In this document: positions 42,519 to 50,422 of the stretch, one piece after another
How positions within the stretch are numbered: the first letter of the stretch is position 1
Layout of the letters: each line of letters begins with the position of its first letter
Notes under the pieces: model-generated
Told to the model about the DNA's origin: nothing
The model's input: only the letters and a program-made list of their open reading frames with translations
Databases searched by the model: none
NCBI GenBank assembly: GCA_910585625.1
Contig: CAJUFQ010000003.1
Span: 5,801 to 69,800 of the forward strand
DNA: 64,000 nt
Reading direction: 5' to 3'
Source: an uncultured Lachnospiraceae bacterium
Lineage (GTDB): Bacteria; Bacillota; Clostridia; Lachnospirales; Lachnospiraceae
Translations under genes and position numbers: made by a program

Positions 42519-42836
42519 TTAACGTTTTCTTTGGAAGAGCGCGGCCTTCACCACGCCTTTCGGATCTTTTATCAGCAGGGTCACAATCCAGATGACCAGC
42601 CCGAGTGCAACAACAGAGAGACCCAGATAAAAATCATTCAGCATATCTGCCGGGGCAGGGGAAAAGTATTCCTCATGGATTTCGGCATATTCAAAGATGG
42701 CGTCAATGAGCCACATCAGGGAGGCGCCCCAATACATCCAGCAGAGGATGCCTACATTCATCTGGCTTTGCGGGGCATTCCGATACCAGATAACTGTACA
42801 AATGATTGCCGCAAATACAGTGGTCAGTAAAGTCAT
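42519..42836 (-). CDS. Small three-helix membrane protein, unknown
   Basis: 105 residues, nearly all hydrophobic helices (about 2-20, 28-50 and 68-90, the last with LSVVALGLVIWIVTLLI), with a short basic tail FQRKR. The middle has an acidic stretch FEYAEIHEEYFSPAPADML. No family is recognised. AGGAGG precedes the start, overlapping the stop region of the upstream gene 11 bases away, so the two are one operon. They may form a two-part membrane complex. Confidence 0.75.
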   Translation of the reverse strand: MTLLTTVFAAIICTVIWYRNAPQSQMNVGILCWMYWGASLMWLIDAIFEYAEIHEEYFSPAPADMLNDFYLGLSVVALGLVIWIVTLLIKDPKGVVKAALFQRKR

Positions 42837-42847
42837 GACAATGCCTC

Positions 42848-43267
42848 CTATTTCGCAGGAGGCATTGCCTCAGCAGACTTTATGGCTTTCTTTTCCATGA
42901 TATTTGAGACAGTGAGCATGACAGCCCACACAGCCGTCACAAGAACCGTCATTGCTGTGCCGGCCGTCGCCATCTCACTGAGCATTTCCGCTGCGTCGGT
43001 GGGATTGCCTGCTGCCGTCAGGAATGGGAACCATGGCGTAACCTCGCCGTGCCATATATGTTCGAAGGCAAGCAGGGCAGAGCCGCCCCAGAGTAATTTG
43101 TTCAGCCATTTTAATTTCTGGGAGAACGGTATTTTCACAGCTTCTGTGGAAGTGACGCCGTCCAGGCTGATTTTCACTGTTTCAGGCTGGGATTCCTTTC
43201 TCTGCAATACTTTTGTTGCAGCGGTGGTGATGACAGCTTCTGCTGCCGGAACTAAGAAACAACCCAT
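42848..43267 (-). CDS. Membrane protein of unknown function, paired with the next gene
   Basis: 139 residues. The N-terminus MGCFLVPAAEAVITTAATK is mildly hydrophobic and contains one Cys; a polar stretch (22-48) follows, then helices at about 52-72 and 103-123 (GTAMTVLVTAVWAVMLTVSN), and a short tail. No family is recognised. AGGAGG precedes the ATG. It is the first gene of a two-gene minus-strand unit with a near-consensus promoter and an unusually long leader of about 210 bases. Confidence 0.75.
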   Translation of the reverse strand: MGCFLVPAAEAVITTAATKVLQRKESQPETVKISLDGVTSTEAVKIPFSQKLKWLNKLLWGGSALLAFEHIWHGEVTPWFPFLTAAGNPTDAAEMLSEMATAGTAMTVLVTAVWAVMLTVSNIMEKKAIKSAEAMPPAK

Positions 43268-43480
43268 ATGTGTATCCTCCTATTTTTTATTTCCGCAGGC
43301 AATCGCAAAGCAGCTCTGCCTATGCGGGTGTTTGGATTACGCAAACTGCGCATATAAAAAGCACACGCATCCTCTTCTGAGAATTGTGTGCCTTCTAAGC
43401 AACCATGATTTTTGAAATGAAAAGTATGTAAAACCGAATCGAAATGCTTCTGCATCTTACGCCAGCTTCCTGCTGCCATT
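43268..43480 (-). promoter_or_regulatory. About 210-nt 5' leader, unassigned
   Basis: The transcript from the promoter at 43487-43515 would carry about 210 untranslated bases before ATG 43267. The stretch contains an open frame without a Shine-Dalgarno and some short inverted repeats, but no riboswitch class that I recognise and no terminator run. Confidence 0.4.
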
Positions 43481-43486
43481 ATTAAT

Positions 43487-43515
43487 ATTCTATCGTTTAA
43501 ATTCTTATTTGTCAA
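43487..43515 (-). promoter_or_regulatory. Near-consensus promoter of the two-gene membrane unit
   Basis: On the minus strand: TTGACA (plus 43510-43515), 17-bp spacer, TAGAAT (plus 43487-43492). It is about 220 bases before the start of the first gene, leaving a long 5' leader. Confidence 0.85.
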
Positions 43516-43525
43516 GAAATATTGG

Positions 43526-43933
43526 CTACTTTTCGGTATGCTGCAGGATTGAAATGACTTCTTCCAAAAGAGATTTTGTGGTAAGGCCTTGCGTACCAGC
43601 TACGATATTATCGCAATGGTTGACGGGGATCAGTATCCGTTTGGCATTGCTTTGTCCGACAGCAGTTGCCATGGCGGGCGTGATTTCGCCGAACAGGGAG
43701 TCCGCAATCACGATTCCAATCGGCCCGATTATGACGTCAGCCTTCCTTGCGCCGACGATGACGGCATTTTCACCTGTTGCGGCGTTATCCGCGCCGGCTT
43801 TCATCATAGCGGCAGTGGCCGCGGTATTCGTGCCGGCTGCCGTGATAACCGCATGGGGAATGTTTTTATGGATAGCGGCTACGACCTGTCTGCCGATTCC
43901 GCCGCCTTGTGCATCAATCACTAATATGTTCAT
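43526..43933 (-). CDS. DUF3842 family protein
   Basis: 135 residues with a Rossmann-like start, MNILVIDAQGGGIGRQVVAA, whose glycine-rich loop suggests a nucleotide or cofactor site; further GTNTAATAAMMKAGAD and GPIGIVIADSLFGEITPAMA. The family is common in clostridia and uncharacterised. AAAGGA lies upstream of the ATG. It is divergent from cbiK, 186 bases away; the shared region has no clear riboswitch. Confidence 0.85.
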   Translation of the reverse strand: MNILVIDAQGGGIGRQVVAAIHKNIPHAVITAAGTNTAATAAMMKAGADNAATGENAVIVGARKADVIIGPIGIVIADSLFGEITPAMATAVGQSNAKRILIPVNHCDNIVAGTQGLTTKSLLEEVISILQHTEK

Positions 43934-44119
43934 AAGCGTTGTCCTTTCCGATAATTTTATTATTATAGCATGGAAAATGGATTTTGTCGATTGCAGTGAT
44001 TATAATTGCCGCAAAGGCACAAAAGCAGAGCGTTTTGGGGAGTTCCCTGACAGAGGTGGGGAATATAATATAAGATTTTGCCAAGAGCAGGCAATCGGTA
44101 TTATTAGCAAGGAGATTGT

Positions 44120-44983
44120 ATGTGGAGGGATGCAGGAATGGACGGATATAGGAATGGAGGAATGCGTGCCGGGAAAGGTGTAAAGGACACGGCAATCTTG
44201 GTAGTCAGTGTTGGGACGAGTTATAATCAGAAGCGTGACCTTACGATTGACGCCATTGAGACAACCATTGCCGAAGCATTTCCTGATTATGAGGTACGCA
44301 GGGCATTTACCAGCCAGATAATCATTGGAAAACTGAAAGAACGGGATGGAGTGGAAACAGACAACGTAGGGCAGGCATTGAACCGTGCAGCTGCGGACGG
44401 CATAACAAACCTTGTTGTCCAGCCCACCTATTTGTCAGAGGGATGCGCGTACATCAATCTGGCGGATATAGTGGAAGATTATAAGGACAGGTTTCGGTGT
44501 TTGGCTCTTGGAAAGCCGCTGCTTTCAGATGATGCAGATTATGAGGCTGTCATAACGTCTATCGTCGATCAGGCAGGGGTTCATATTGATGGGAGGACGG
44601 CAGTCTGCCTGATGGGCCATGGGACGGAAGCCGGCAACGGCAGTGTTTATGCGAAACTGCAGAAAAAGATAGTTCTTGCCGGCCATAAGAATTATTATAT
44701 CGGCACGCTGAAAGGGAAGCCGACGCTGGAAGATATCGTGGCTGCCCTCAAGGAAGAAGGGGTATACAAAAAAGTATTCCTTGCGCCGCTGATGGTTGTT
44801 GCCGGCGTCCATGCCTTTAACGATATGGCGGGAGCAGGGGCCAATTCTTGGAAAACCGTCCTGGAACGCAGCGGATATGGGGTAGAATGCCTTTGCGAAG
44901 GGCTTGGGCAGTTTGAAGCAATCCGCAGCATTTATGTAAGGCATGTGCAGGAAGCAGTCAGCAGCCTGAAGCTTTGCCGTTGA
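44120..44983 (+). CDS. cbiK: Sirohydrochlorin cobaltochelatase (CbiK type)
   Basis: Inserts Co2+ into sirohydrochlorin in anaerobic cobalamin synthesis. 287 residues. Seen: ILVVSVGTSYNQKRDLTIDA at the start, the metal histidines in LMGHGTEAGN (H167) and VVAGVHAFNDMAG (H231), and SWKTVLERSGYGVE. It has no signal peptide, unlike some periplasmic relatives, but carries about 20 extra polar N-terminal residues (MWRDAGMDGYRNGGMRAGKG). AAGGAG five bases before ATG 44120 supports this long start; ATG 44162 has a site placed too close. No other cobalamin gene is nearby, so a general tetrapyrrole chelatase role is possible. Confidence 0.92.
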   Translation: MWRDAGMDGYRNGGMRAGKGVKDTAILVVSVGTSYNQKRDLTIDAIETTIAEAFPDYEVRRAFTSQIIIGKLKERDGVETDNVGQALNRAAADGITNLVVQPTYLSEGCAYINLADIVEDYKDRFRCLALGKPLLSDDADYEAVITSIVDQAGVHIDGRTAVCLMGHGTEAGNGSVYAKLQKKIVLAGHKNYYIGTLKGKPTLEDIVAALKEEGVYKKVFLAPLMVVAGVHAFNDMAGAGANSWKTVLERSGYGVECLCEGLGQFEAIRSIYVRHVQEAVSSLKLCR

Positions 44984-45007
44984 TATTCTGCGAGAGCTTA
45001 TAGCAGA

Positions 45008-45313
45008 GGGGAAGTACCGCCCTATAAAGCAAGCGGCATGGCGTATATCAGTTTTGCTAGAGAGGAGAGGGAACTTTTTAAACTGCTCTTTATGCGTGAC
45101 CGCTCTCAGGAAAAGGTGGAAGAGAACCGAACTGAAATCGAGCCGCAGATTTTGTTTCTGGATGAGCCTACCCTGGGGTTGGATTTATTGCCAGAAGTGA
45201 ATCTGGCAGGGCATTTTGCGGATATTTTGCCCCATTTATATTGGGTGACTGGGTATACGGTAGTTATCCTGGAAGCCGCAGTACTGTTATTTTTGCGGCA
45301 GATGGAGGAATAA
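45008..45313 (+). pseudogene. Chimeric remnant: TetR end + ABC ATPase piece + ABC-2 permease end
   Basis: One open frame joins three unrelated pieces. 45008-45130 reads GEVPPYKASGMAYISFAREE and FKLLFMRDRSQEKVEENR, as in the C-terminal part of TetR-type regulators. 45131-45180 reads QILFLDEPTLGLD, the Walker B/D-loop of an ABC ATPase. The rest, HFADILPHLYWVTGYTVVIL to LLFLRQMEE, looks like the last helix of an ABC-2 permease. Regulator-ATPase-permease is a common operon order, so internal deletions have collapsed one such operon. The first ATG (45038) has no ribosome site. Some expression cannot be excluded because the frame is intact. Confidence 0.72.
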
Positions 45314-45317
45314 ACAG

Positions 45318-45346
45318 TTGACAAAAACATTGATTCCTGGTAAAGT
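45318..45346 (+). promoter_or_regulatory. Promoter of the mntP riboswitch transcript
   Basis: TTGACA (45318-45323), 17-bp spacer, TAAAGT (45341-45346), about 20 bases before the riboswitch. Confidence 0.82.
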
Positions 45347-45363
45347 ATTTTTAGTAAATTTTC

Positions 45364-45480
45364 CCATGGGGGAGTAGCAAGCGTATCACGTAACAAGTCA
45401 ACATACTGGCTGTAAGGCCTGGCTTGTTTTAAATTGCGAGACTCATGTATAACTGCGAAGCTATACGTGTAGTCCATATT
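45364..45480 (+). ncRNA. yybP-ykoY (Mn2+) riboswitch
   Basis: The conserved landmarks of the class are present in order: GGGGAGTAGC (45369-45378), GTCAACATAC (45397-45406), AAGGCCTGGC (45414-45423) and GCGAGACT (45436-45443, usually GCAAGACC). It lies between a strong promoter and a terminator hairpin, upstream of mntP, a known target of this class. Mn2+ binding should stop terminator formation and turn on Mn export. Confidence 0.9.
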
Positions 45481-45492
45481 TTCAGGCGGATG

Positions 45493-45527
45493 CCCAAGTA
45501 TAGTTTTCGAGCTGTACTTGGGTTTTT
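45493..45527 (+). terminator. Riboswitch-controlled terminator before mntP
   Basis: CCCAAGTATAG (45493-45503) pairs with CTGTACTTGGG (45512-45522), one G-T pair, then TTTTT. A second, weaker T-tract lies at 45602-45610 behind TGCGC/GCGCA. Confidence 0.85.
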
Positions 45528-45646
45528 ATATTTCTGTTAGGAGATACATAGTTGCGCGAAAGTGAAAAGAATCTTTCTATGGAAACGCAAGACGTATGCG
45601 CATTTTTTTTGTTCCAGTGGTTTTGGTTTTTGCAGGAGGTAGGAAA

Positions 45647-46231
45647 ATGGAATGGAGTTTGCTTTTTGTATGCAACAGCATATTGCTTGGCGCAGGGCTT
45701 GCGATGGATGCTTTTTCTGTGTCATTGGCGGACGGCCTGAATGAGCCGGGGATGAAGCGGCGGAAGATTTGCGGGATTGCAGGGGTGTTCGCTTTTTTCC
45801 AGGCAATCATGCCAATTATCGGTTGGGTCTGCGTGCATACGGTATTGCAGTATTTTCAGGTATTTGAGCGATTGATTCCTTGGATTGCACTACTGCTGCT
45901 GCTTTTTATTGGCGGCAAAATGCTGGCAGAAGGCGTCAGGAACAAGGGGGGCGTGGAAGGTTCATCGGATATTACGGTCAATACCCTTCTCATCCAAGGC
46001 ATAGCTACCTCTATCGATGCATTGTCCGTGGGATTTGCCATTGCCGGATATGGACTGGCCATGGCAATCGTATGCGCTTTGCTTATATCCGCTGTAACGT
46101 TCCTTATCTGTGTCTGCGGCCTGCTGATTGGAAAACGGTTTGGGACGAAATGCTCAAATAAGGCGGCAATCCTGGGCGGAGTCATACTGATTGTAATCGG
46201 AGCTGAGATATTTGTGTCAGGCGTTTTCTGA
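45647..46231 (+). CDS. mntP: Manganese efflux pump MntP
   Basis: 194 residues, six membrane helices in two inverted halves. The paired family motifs are visible: GAGLAMDAFSVSLADGL in helix 1 and GIATSIDALSVGFAIAGY in the second half, each with the conserved Asp. It exports Mn2+. AGGAGG precedes ATG 45647; the frame is open upstream to 45596, where no site exists. The Mn2+ riboswitch in front strongly supports the function. Confidence 0.95.
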   Translation: MEWSLLFVCNSILLGAGLAMDAFSVSLADGLNEPGMKRRKICGIAGVFAFFQAIMPIIGWVCVHTVLQYFQVFERLIPWIALLLLLFIGGKMLAEGVRNKGGVEGSSDITVNTLLIQGIATSIDALSVGFAIAGYGLAMAIVCALLISAVTFLICVCGLLIGKRFGTKCSNKAAILGGVILIVIGAEIFVSGVF

Positions 46232-46360
46232 TTTTCAGAGATTGCATGGTTTCCAACCCTTGTCAGGAATTGTAACTTTACCGCGAAATGAAAATATGGT
46301 ATTCTGTAAGTAAATGTTTTTTGCACAATATCAAAAAGTTTTAGGAAAGGAAGGAAGAAC

Positions 46361-46615
46361 ATGGAATATACTTATAAGACAAATGGTACTTGTTCCAGCC
46401 AGATTAAATTGAATATTGAGGGGAATATTGTTACGGACATCTCATTCACGGGGGGCTGCAACGGCAACCTTAAGGCAATCCCGCGCTTGGTGGACGGATG
46501 GACCGTGGAGCAGATTGAGGAAAAGCTCTCCGGGCTTGAGTGCGGCTTCAAACATACGTCCTGTGGAGACCAGCTGGCAAAAGCCTGCCGGGCAGCATAT
46601 GAAGCGCAGAAGTAA
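46361..46615 (+). CDS. TSCPD-domain protein (TIGR03905 type)
   Basis: 84 residues: TNGTCSSQIKLNIEGNIVTD, FTGGCNGNLKAIPRLVDG and ECGFKHTSCGDQLAKA, a small domain also found at the C-terminus of some ribonucleotide reductases, with several conserved cysteines. The function of the stand-alone form is unknown; nucleotide or metal binding is suggested by the parent family. AAGGAAGGA precedes the ATG. It stands alone between mntP and the rnf operon. Confidence 0.88.
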   Translation: MEYTYKTNGTCSSQIKLNIEGNIVTDISFTGGCNGNLKAIPRLVDGWTVEQIEEKLSGLECGFKHTSCGDQLAKACRAAYEAQK

Positions 46616-46759
46616 TGGGGATTGGTAAGCGCATAGATGCCTGGAAAGGTCATCTGTACAGCAAAAAATTGTCGAAAATGATAAAATATATGTAGCAATA
46701 GAAAGAAAATATGGTATACTTTACTATATAAAAAATTTAAAGAAAGTGGGGCACAAGAA

Positions 46760-48082
46760 ATGGGTTTCATGACATTTAAGGGCGGCGTTCATCCGCACGA
46801 TGGAAAAGAATTTTCCAAAGACAAGCCGATACGTGATATCTTACCCAAGAGTGAGCTGGTATTTCCTGTCTCCCAGCATATCGGGGCGCCGGCCAGTCCG
46901 ATCGTGGCTGTGGGCGATACCGTGCTGAGAGGGCAGAAGATTGCGGAAGCAGGCGGATTCGTATCCGCGCCGGTTTATTCTTCCGTATCCGGCACAGTAA
47001 AGGCAATCCAGCCGCGCAGAGGCGCAGTTGGGGACATGGTGAATTCTATCATCATTGAGAATGACGGAGCGATGAAGGAAGTGGAATTTACACCGGTCAA
47101 GGATGTGAAAGCTCTTTCCAAGGAGGAAATCATTGCTAAGGTGAAAGAGGCAGGCGTTGTAGGTATGGGAGGCGCAGGTTTCCCGACCCATGTGAAGCTG
47201 TCGCCGAAGGAGCCGGGTAAGATAGATTACATAATAGCCAACTGTGCGGAATGTGAACCGTATCTTACAGCTGATTACCGGCGTATGCTGGAGAATCCAA
47301 AAGAATTGATTGAAGGCATGCGCATTGTCTTGCAGCTGTTCGATAACGCCAAAGGATTGTTTGGCATTGAGGATAATAAACCGGACTGCATACAGAAGCT
47401 ACAAGAGCTGACCAAGGATGAGCCGCGCATGGAGGTTTGTGCCTTGAAGACAAAATATCCGCAGGGCGGGGAACGTCAGCTGATTTACGCGACCACTAAG
47501 CGTGAAATCAACTCTACGATGCTGCCGGCGGATGCAGGCTGTATTGTAGATAATGTGGAGACTCTGATTTCCGTATATAATGCCGTGAAGCTGGGCAAAC
47601 CGGTCATGAACCGTATTTTTACCGTTACGGGCGATGCAGCGGCAGAACCAGGAAATTTCAACATATGCCTTGGCATGAGCTACGCAGAGATTTTAGAGGA
47701 GGCAGGCGGTTTCAAGGTTCAGCCGGAGAAGATTATTTCCGGCGGCCCGATGATGGGCTTCTCCATGTTTGGGCTGGATATCCCTACCACCAAAACATCC
47801 TCTTCCTTGCTGTGCCTTGCCAAAGATGACGTGGCGGCCAGCGAGACGACTGCCTGCATCAACTGTGGGCGTTGTGTGTCGGCATGTCCGGAGCAGATTA
47901 TCCCGACAAGGCTGGCAAAGATGGCAAACCATGGGGATATGGAAAGCTTTGAGAAGTGGAACGGCATGGAATGTATTGAGTGCGGAAGCTGCAGTTTTAT
48001 CTGTCCGGCAAAAATACCTCTGGCACAGTCGATTCGAACTATGAAAAAGCAGATTCTTGCAGAGAGAAGAAAGAAAAAATAA
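46760..48082 (+). CDS. rnfC: Rnf complex subunit C (electron transport, NADH side)
   Basis: 440 residues. Peripheral subunit binding FMN and NAD(H), with two 4Fe-4S clusters. Seen: the N-terminal GGVHPHDGKEFSKDKPI, the SLBB/Nqo1-like GMGGAGFPTHVKLSP, NCAECEPYLTADYR, and the cluster motifs CINCGRCVSACPEQ and CIECGSCSFICPAK near the C-terminus. First gene of rnfCDGEAB, which couples ferredoxin oxidation and NAD+ reduction to Na+ or H+ export. A TATACT at 46715-46720 may be its -10. Confidence 0.96.
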   Translation: MGFMTFKGGVHPHDGKEFSKDKPIRDILPKSELVFPVSQHIGAPASPIVAVGDTVLRGQKIAEAGGFVSAPVYSSVSGTVKAIQPRRGAVGDMVNSIIIENDGAMKEVEFTPVKDVKALSKEEIIAKVKEAGVVGMGGAGFPTHVKLSPKEPGKIDYIIANCAECEPYLTADYRRMLENPKELIEGMRIVLQLFDNAKGLFGIEDNKPDCIQKLQELTKDEPRMEVCALKTKYPQGGERQLIYATTKREINSTMLPADAGCIVDNVETLISVYNAVKLGKPVMNRIFTVTGDAAAEPGNFNICLGMSYAEILEEAGGFKVQPEKIISGGPMMGFSMFGLDIPTTKTSSSLLCLAKDDVAASETTACINCGRCVSACPEQIIPTRLAKMANHGDMESFEKWNGMECIECGSCSFICPAKIPLAQSIRTMKKQILAERRKKK

Positions 48083-48166
48083 AAAGCAATTCAAATACCC
48101 TCCGGCAGCCCTGGGTTCCGATGGGGAGCTGCCTACGGGAATAGAGAGAGAAAGAGGTGTCTTATT

Positions 48167-49114
48167 GTGAGTGATTTATATAACGTATCGTCATCATCAC
48201 ATGTCCGTGATAAAGATACATCCGCCAGAATTATGCTTTACGTCATCATCGCATTAATGCCGGCTTCTGTTTTCGGCGTTATCAATTTCGGGATACGTGC
48301 GCTGGTACTGATTCTGGTGTGTGTTGCAGTCTGTGTAGCTTCGGAATGGGTCTTTGAGAAGCTGATACATAAAAAGAGTACCATCAATGATTTTAGTGCG
48401 GTTGTTACGGGTCTTCTGTTGGCCTTGAACTTGCCGCATACGCTTCCAATCTGGCAGGCTGTTTTGGGAAGCGTGTTCGCGATAGTAATCGTAAAAATGC
48501 TGTTCGGCGGCCTGGGGCAGAATTTCATGAACCCTGCGCTGGGGGCCAGGTGTTTCCTGTTGGTGTCATTTGCAGGGACAATGACAAGCTATACCTATGA
48601 CGGCGTTACCGGGGCGACGCCTTTGGCGCTGTTAAAAAGCGGTGAGTACGAGTATGTGGATACTATGAAAATGTTCCTGGGGACCACGGCCGGAACTATC
48701 GGTGAGACCAGCGTGGTAGCCATCTTAATCGGGGCGATTATCTTGATTATGCTTGGCGTTATCGATCTGAAGATTCCAGCCAGCTATATTATTTCTTTTA
48801 CTGTTTTTATCCTGCTGTTCAACGGGAATGGCTTTGAGGTGGATTACCTCACGGCGCAGCTCTGCGGCGGCGGTCTGATGCTTGGGGCGTTCTTTATGGC
48901 GACGGATTATGTGACATCGCCGATTACTCCTATGGGGAAAATCATATTCGGCGTCCTGCTGGGAATCCTTACAGGATTGTTCCGTCTTTTTGGCGCTAAC
49001 GCAGAGGGCGTTTCCTTTGCAATCATCTTGGGGAACCTTTTAGTGCCGATTATTGAGAAATTTACGATTCCAAGGGCGTTTGGCCAGAAAAAGGAGGTAA
49101 AGCAGCATGAATAA
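48167..49114 (+). CDS. rnfD: Rnf complex subunit D
   Basis: 315-residue membrane subunit with covalently bound FMN. Seen: SSSSHVRDKDTSARIMLYVI at the start, GQNFMNPALGARCFLL, and DGVTGATPLALL, whose Thr in the [S/T]GAT motif would carry the flavin by phosphoester. About nine membrane helices. The start is GTG with AGAGGTG upstream. It overlaps rnfG by 8 bases. Confidence 0.95.
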   Translation: MSDLYNVSSSSHVRDKDTSARIMLYVIIALMPASVFGVINFGIRALVLILVCVAVCVASEWVFEKLIHKKSTINDFSAVVTGLLLALNLPHTLPIWQAVLGSVFAIVIVKMLFGGLGQNFMNPALGARCFLLVSFAGTMTSYTYDGVTGATPLALLKSGEYEYVDTMKMFLGTTAGTIGETSVVAILIGAIILIMLGVIDLKIPASYIISFTVFILLFNGNGFEVDYLTAQLCGGGLMLGAFFMATDYVTSPITPMGKIIFGVLLGILTGLFRLFGANAEGVSFAIILGNLLVPIIEKFTIPRAFGQKKEVKQHE

Positions 49115-49730
49115 GAAGATTGTACATGACGCGTTGATTCTAACCGCCTTTACCCTGGTGCTGGGATTCCTGCTGGGAGCGGTCTATGAGATAACCAAAG
49201 AGCCGATTGCGGCAGCGGAAAAAGCGGCGTTGGATGAGGCGTATAAAGTAGTGTTTAAAGATGCGGCCTCTTTTGAAGAGGATACAGAGTTTTACTCAGG
49301 GGATGCGGCGGGTATCCTTGCGGGAAGCGAGATGCCTGAAGCGGCTGAGAAGGATGAGATTACGGCAGTGAACAAAGCGTTAGACGCATCCGGCAATGTA
49401 TTGGGCTATGTCATCAATGTTACATCCCACGAAGGAAGCCAGGCGGATATTTCTTTTTCTGTGGGTATCCAGAATGACGGGACGTTAAACGGATATTCCA
49501 TTACGGCAATCAGCGAGACGCCGGGCCTTGGCGTGCTGGTGCAGGAAGAGCCGTTCGCCTCCCAGTTTGAGGGTAAGTCGGAGGATACGTACAGTATCGT
49601 AAAGACGGCTCCGACAGCAGACAATCAGATTCAGGCAGTCACGGGCGCGACCATTTCTTCCAGGGCAGTCACTAATGGCGTCAATGCATGTCTGGTTTAT
49701 TTCAGAGAGGCTTTGCAGGGAGGTAATTGA
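49107..49730 (+). CDS. rnfG: Rnf complex subunit G
   Basis: 207 residues: one N-terminal helix (about 8-27) and an extracytoplasmic FMN-binding domain. VTGATISSRAVTNGV is the covalent FMN site (Thr), and SETPGLG the conserved flavin contact. AGGAGG in the last rnfD codons serves its ATG. Its stop almost meets the rnfE start. Confidence 0.95.
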   Translation: MNKKIVHDALILTAFTLVLGFLLGAVYEITKEPIAAAEKAALDEAYKVVFKDAASFEEDTEFYSGDAAGILAGSEMPEAAEKDEITAVNKALDASGNVLGYVINVTSHEGSQADISFSVGIQNDGTLNGYSITAISETPGLGVLVQEEPFASQFEGKSEDTYSIVKTAPTADNQIQAVTGATISSRAVTNGVNACLVYFREALQGGN

Positions 49731-49732
49731 CT

Positions 49733-50410
49733 ATGAGTAAATATACAGAACGTTTATATAACGGTATTATCAAAGAAAATCCCACATTTGTTTTGATGCT
49801 GGGCATGTGTCCCACCCTGGCGGTAACATCTTCTGCAATAAACGGGATTGGCATGGGGCTCTCCACAACCGTGGTGCTTGTGATGTCCAACCTGCTGATT
49901 TCCATGTTCCGCAAGGTCATCCCCAATGGCGTGCGTATGCCGGCGTTCATCGTTGTCGTGGCGTCGCTGGTTACGATTGTACAGTTTGTCATGCAGGCAT
50001 ATACGCCGGCCCTTTCAGCGTCCTTGGGCGTATATATCCCCCTGATTGTAGTTAACTGTATTATTTTGGGCAGGGCGGAGAGCTATGCTTCTAAAAATCC
50101 GATTATGCCGTCTGTCTTTGACGGGATTGGAATGGGGCTTGGATTTACGGTCGGCCTTACTTGTATCGGACTGATTCGTCAGATTCTGGGTGCCAACCTT
50201 GGAATTACTGTGTTCATCATGGCGCCGGGGGCGTTCCTGGTACTTGCATTTTTGGTTGCCGGCATGAATGTGGTCAGAGATAAGATGGAGAAGAAGGGCA
50301 AGCCCCTGGCAGCTCCGTCCGGATGCCTTTCCGGGGACTGCGCGAGCTGTACGCAGTCGGCAATGTGTACCGGAAAATTACCAGGCTCTGCGAAGAAATC
50401 AGAAGAATAG
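49733..50410 (+). CDS. rnfE: Rnf complex subunit E with Cys-rich C-terminal tail
   Basis: 225-residue membrane subunit with six helices; FVLMLGMCPTLAVTSSAING is typical of RnfE/NqrD and carries a membrane Fe-S cysteine. After the last helix there is a soluble tail with GCLSGDCASCTQSAMCTG, four cysteines (C-x5-C-x2-C-x5-C) not expected from proteobacterial RnfE. ATG 49733 is chosen (GGAGG upstream) over TTG 49727. Confidence 0.94.
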   Translation: MSKYTERLYNGIIKENPTFVLMLGMCPTLAVTSSAINGIGMGLSTTVVLVMSNLLISMFRKVIPNGVRMPAFIVVVASLVTIVQFVMQAYTPALSASLGVYIPLIVVNCIILGRAESYASKNPIMPSVFDGIGMGLGFTVGLTCIGLIRQILGANLGITVFIMAPGAFLVLAFLVAGMNVVRDKMEKKGKPLAAPSGCLSGDCASCTQSAMCTGKLPGSAKKSEE

Positions 50411-50422
50411 GAGGCAGGATGA

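Larger units (their letters stand above)
45314..45646 (+). promoter_or_regulatory. mntP control region
   Basis: The whole 333-bp gap is regulatory: promoter (45318-45346), Mn2+ riboswitch (45364-45480), terminator (45493-45527), and a 120-base tail with an eight-T run and the AGGAGG of mntP. No further gene is seen. Confidence 0.8.

Noticed and set aside
42471..42900. Plus-strand open frames opposite the two membrane genes
   Set aside because: They lack ribosome sites and are antisense to two genes with good sites, membrane-helix patterns and a consensus promoter.
43252..43480. Upstream open frame (ATG near 43479) in the leader of the membrane pair
   Set aside because: No ribosome site, and it starts almost at the expected transcript start. 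It is kept only as a possible leaderless leader peptide, not called.
43934..44119. Cobalamin riboswitch before cbiK
   Set aside because: The conserved B12-box and the GGGAA/GCCACTG elements are absent from the 186-base divergent region.
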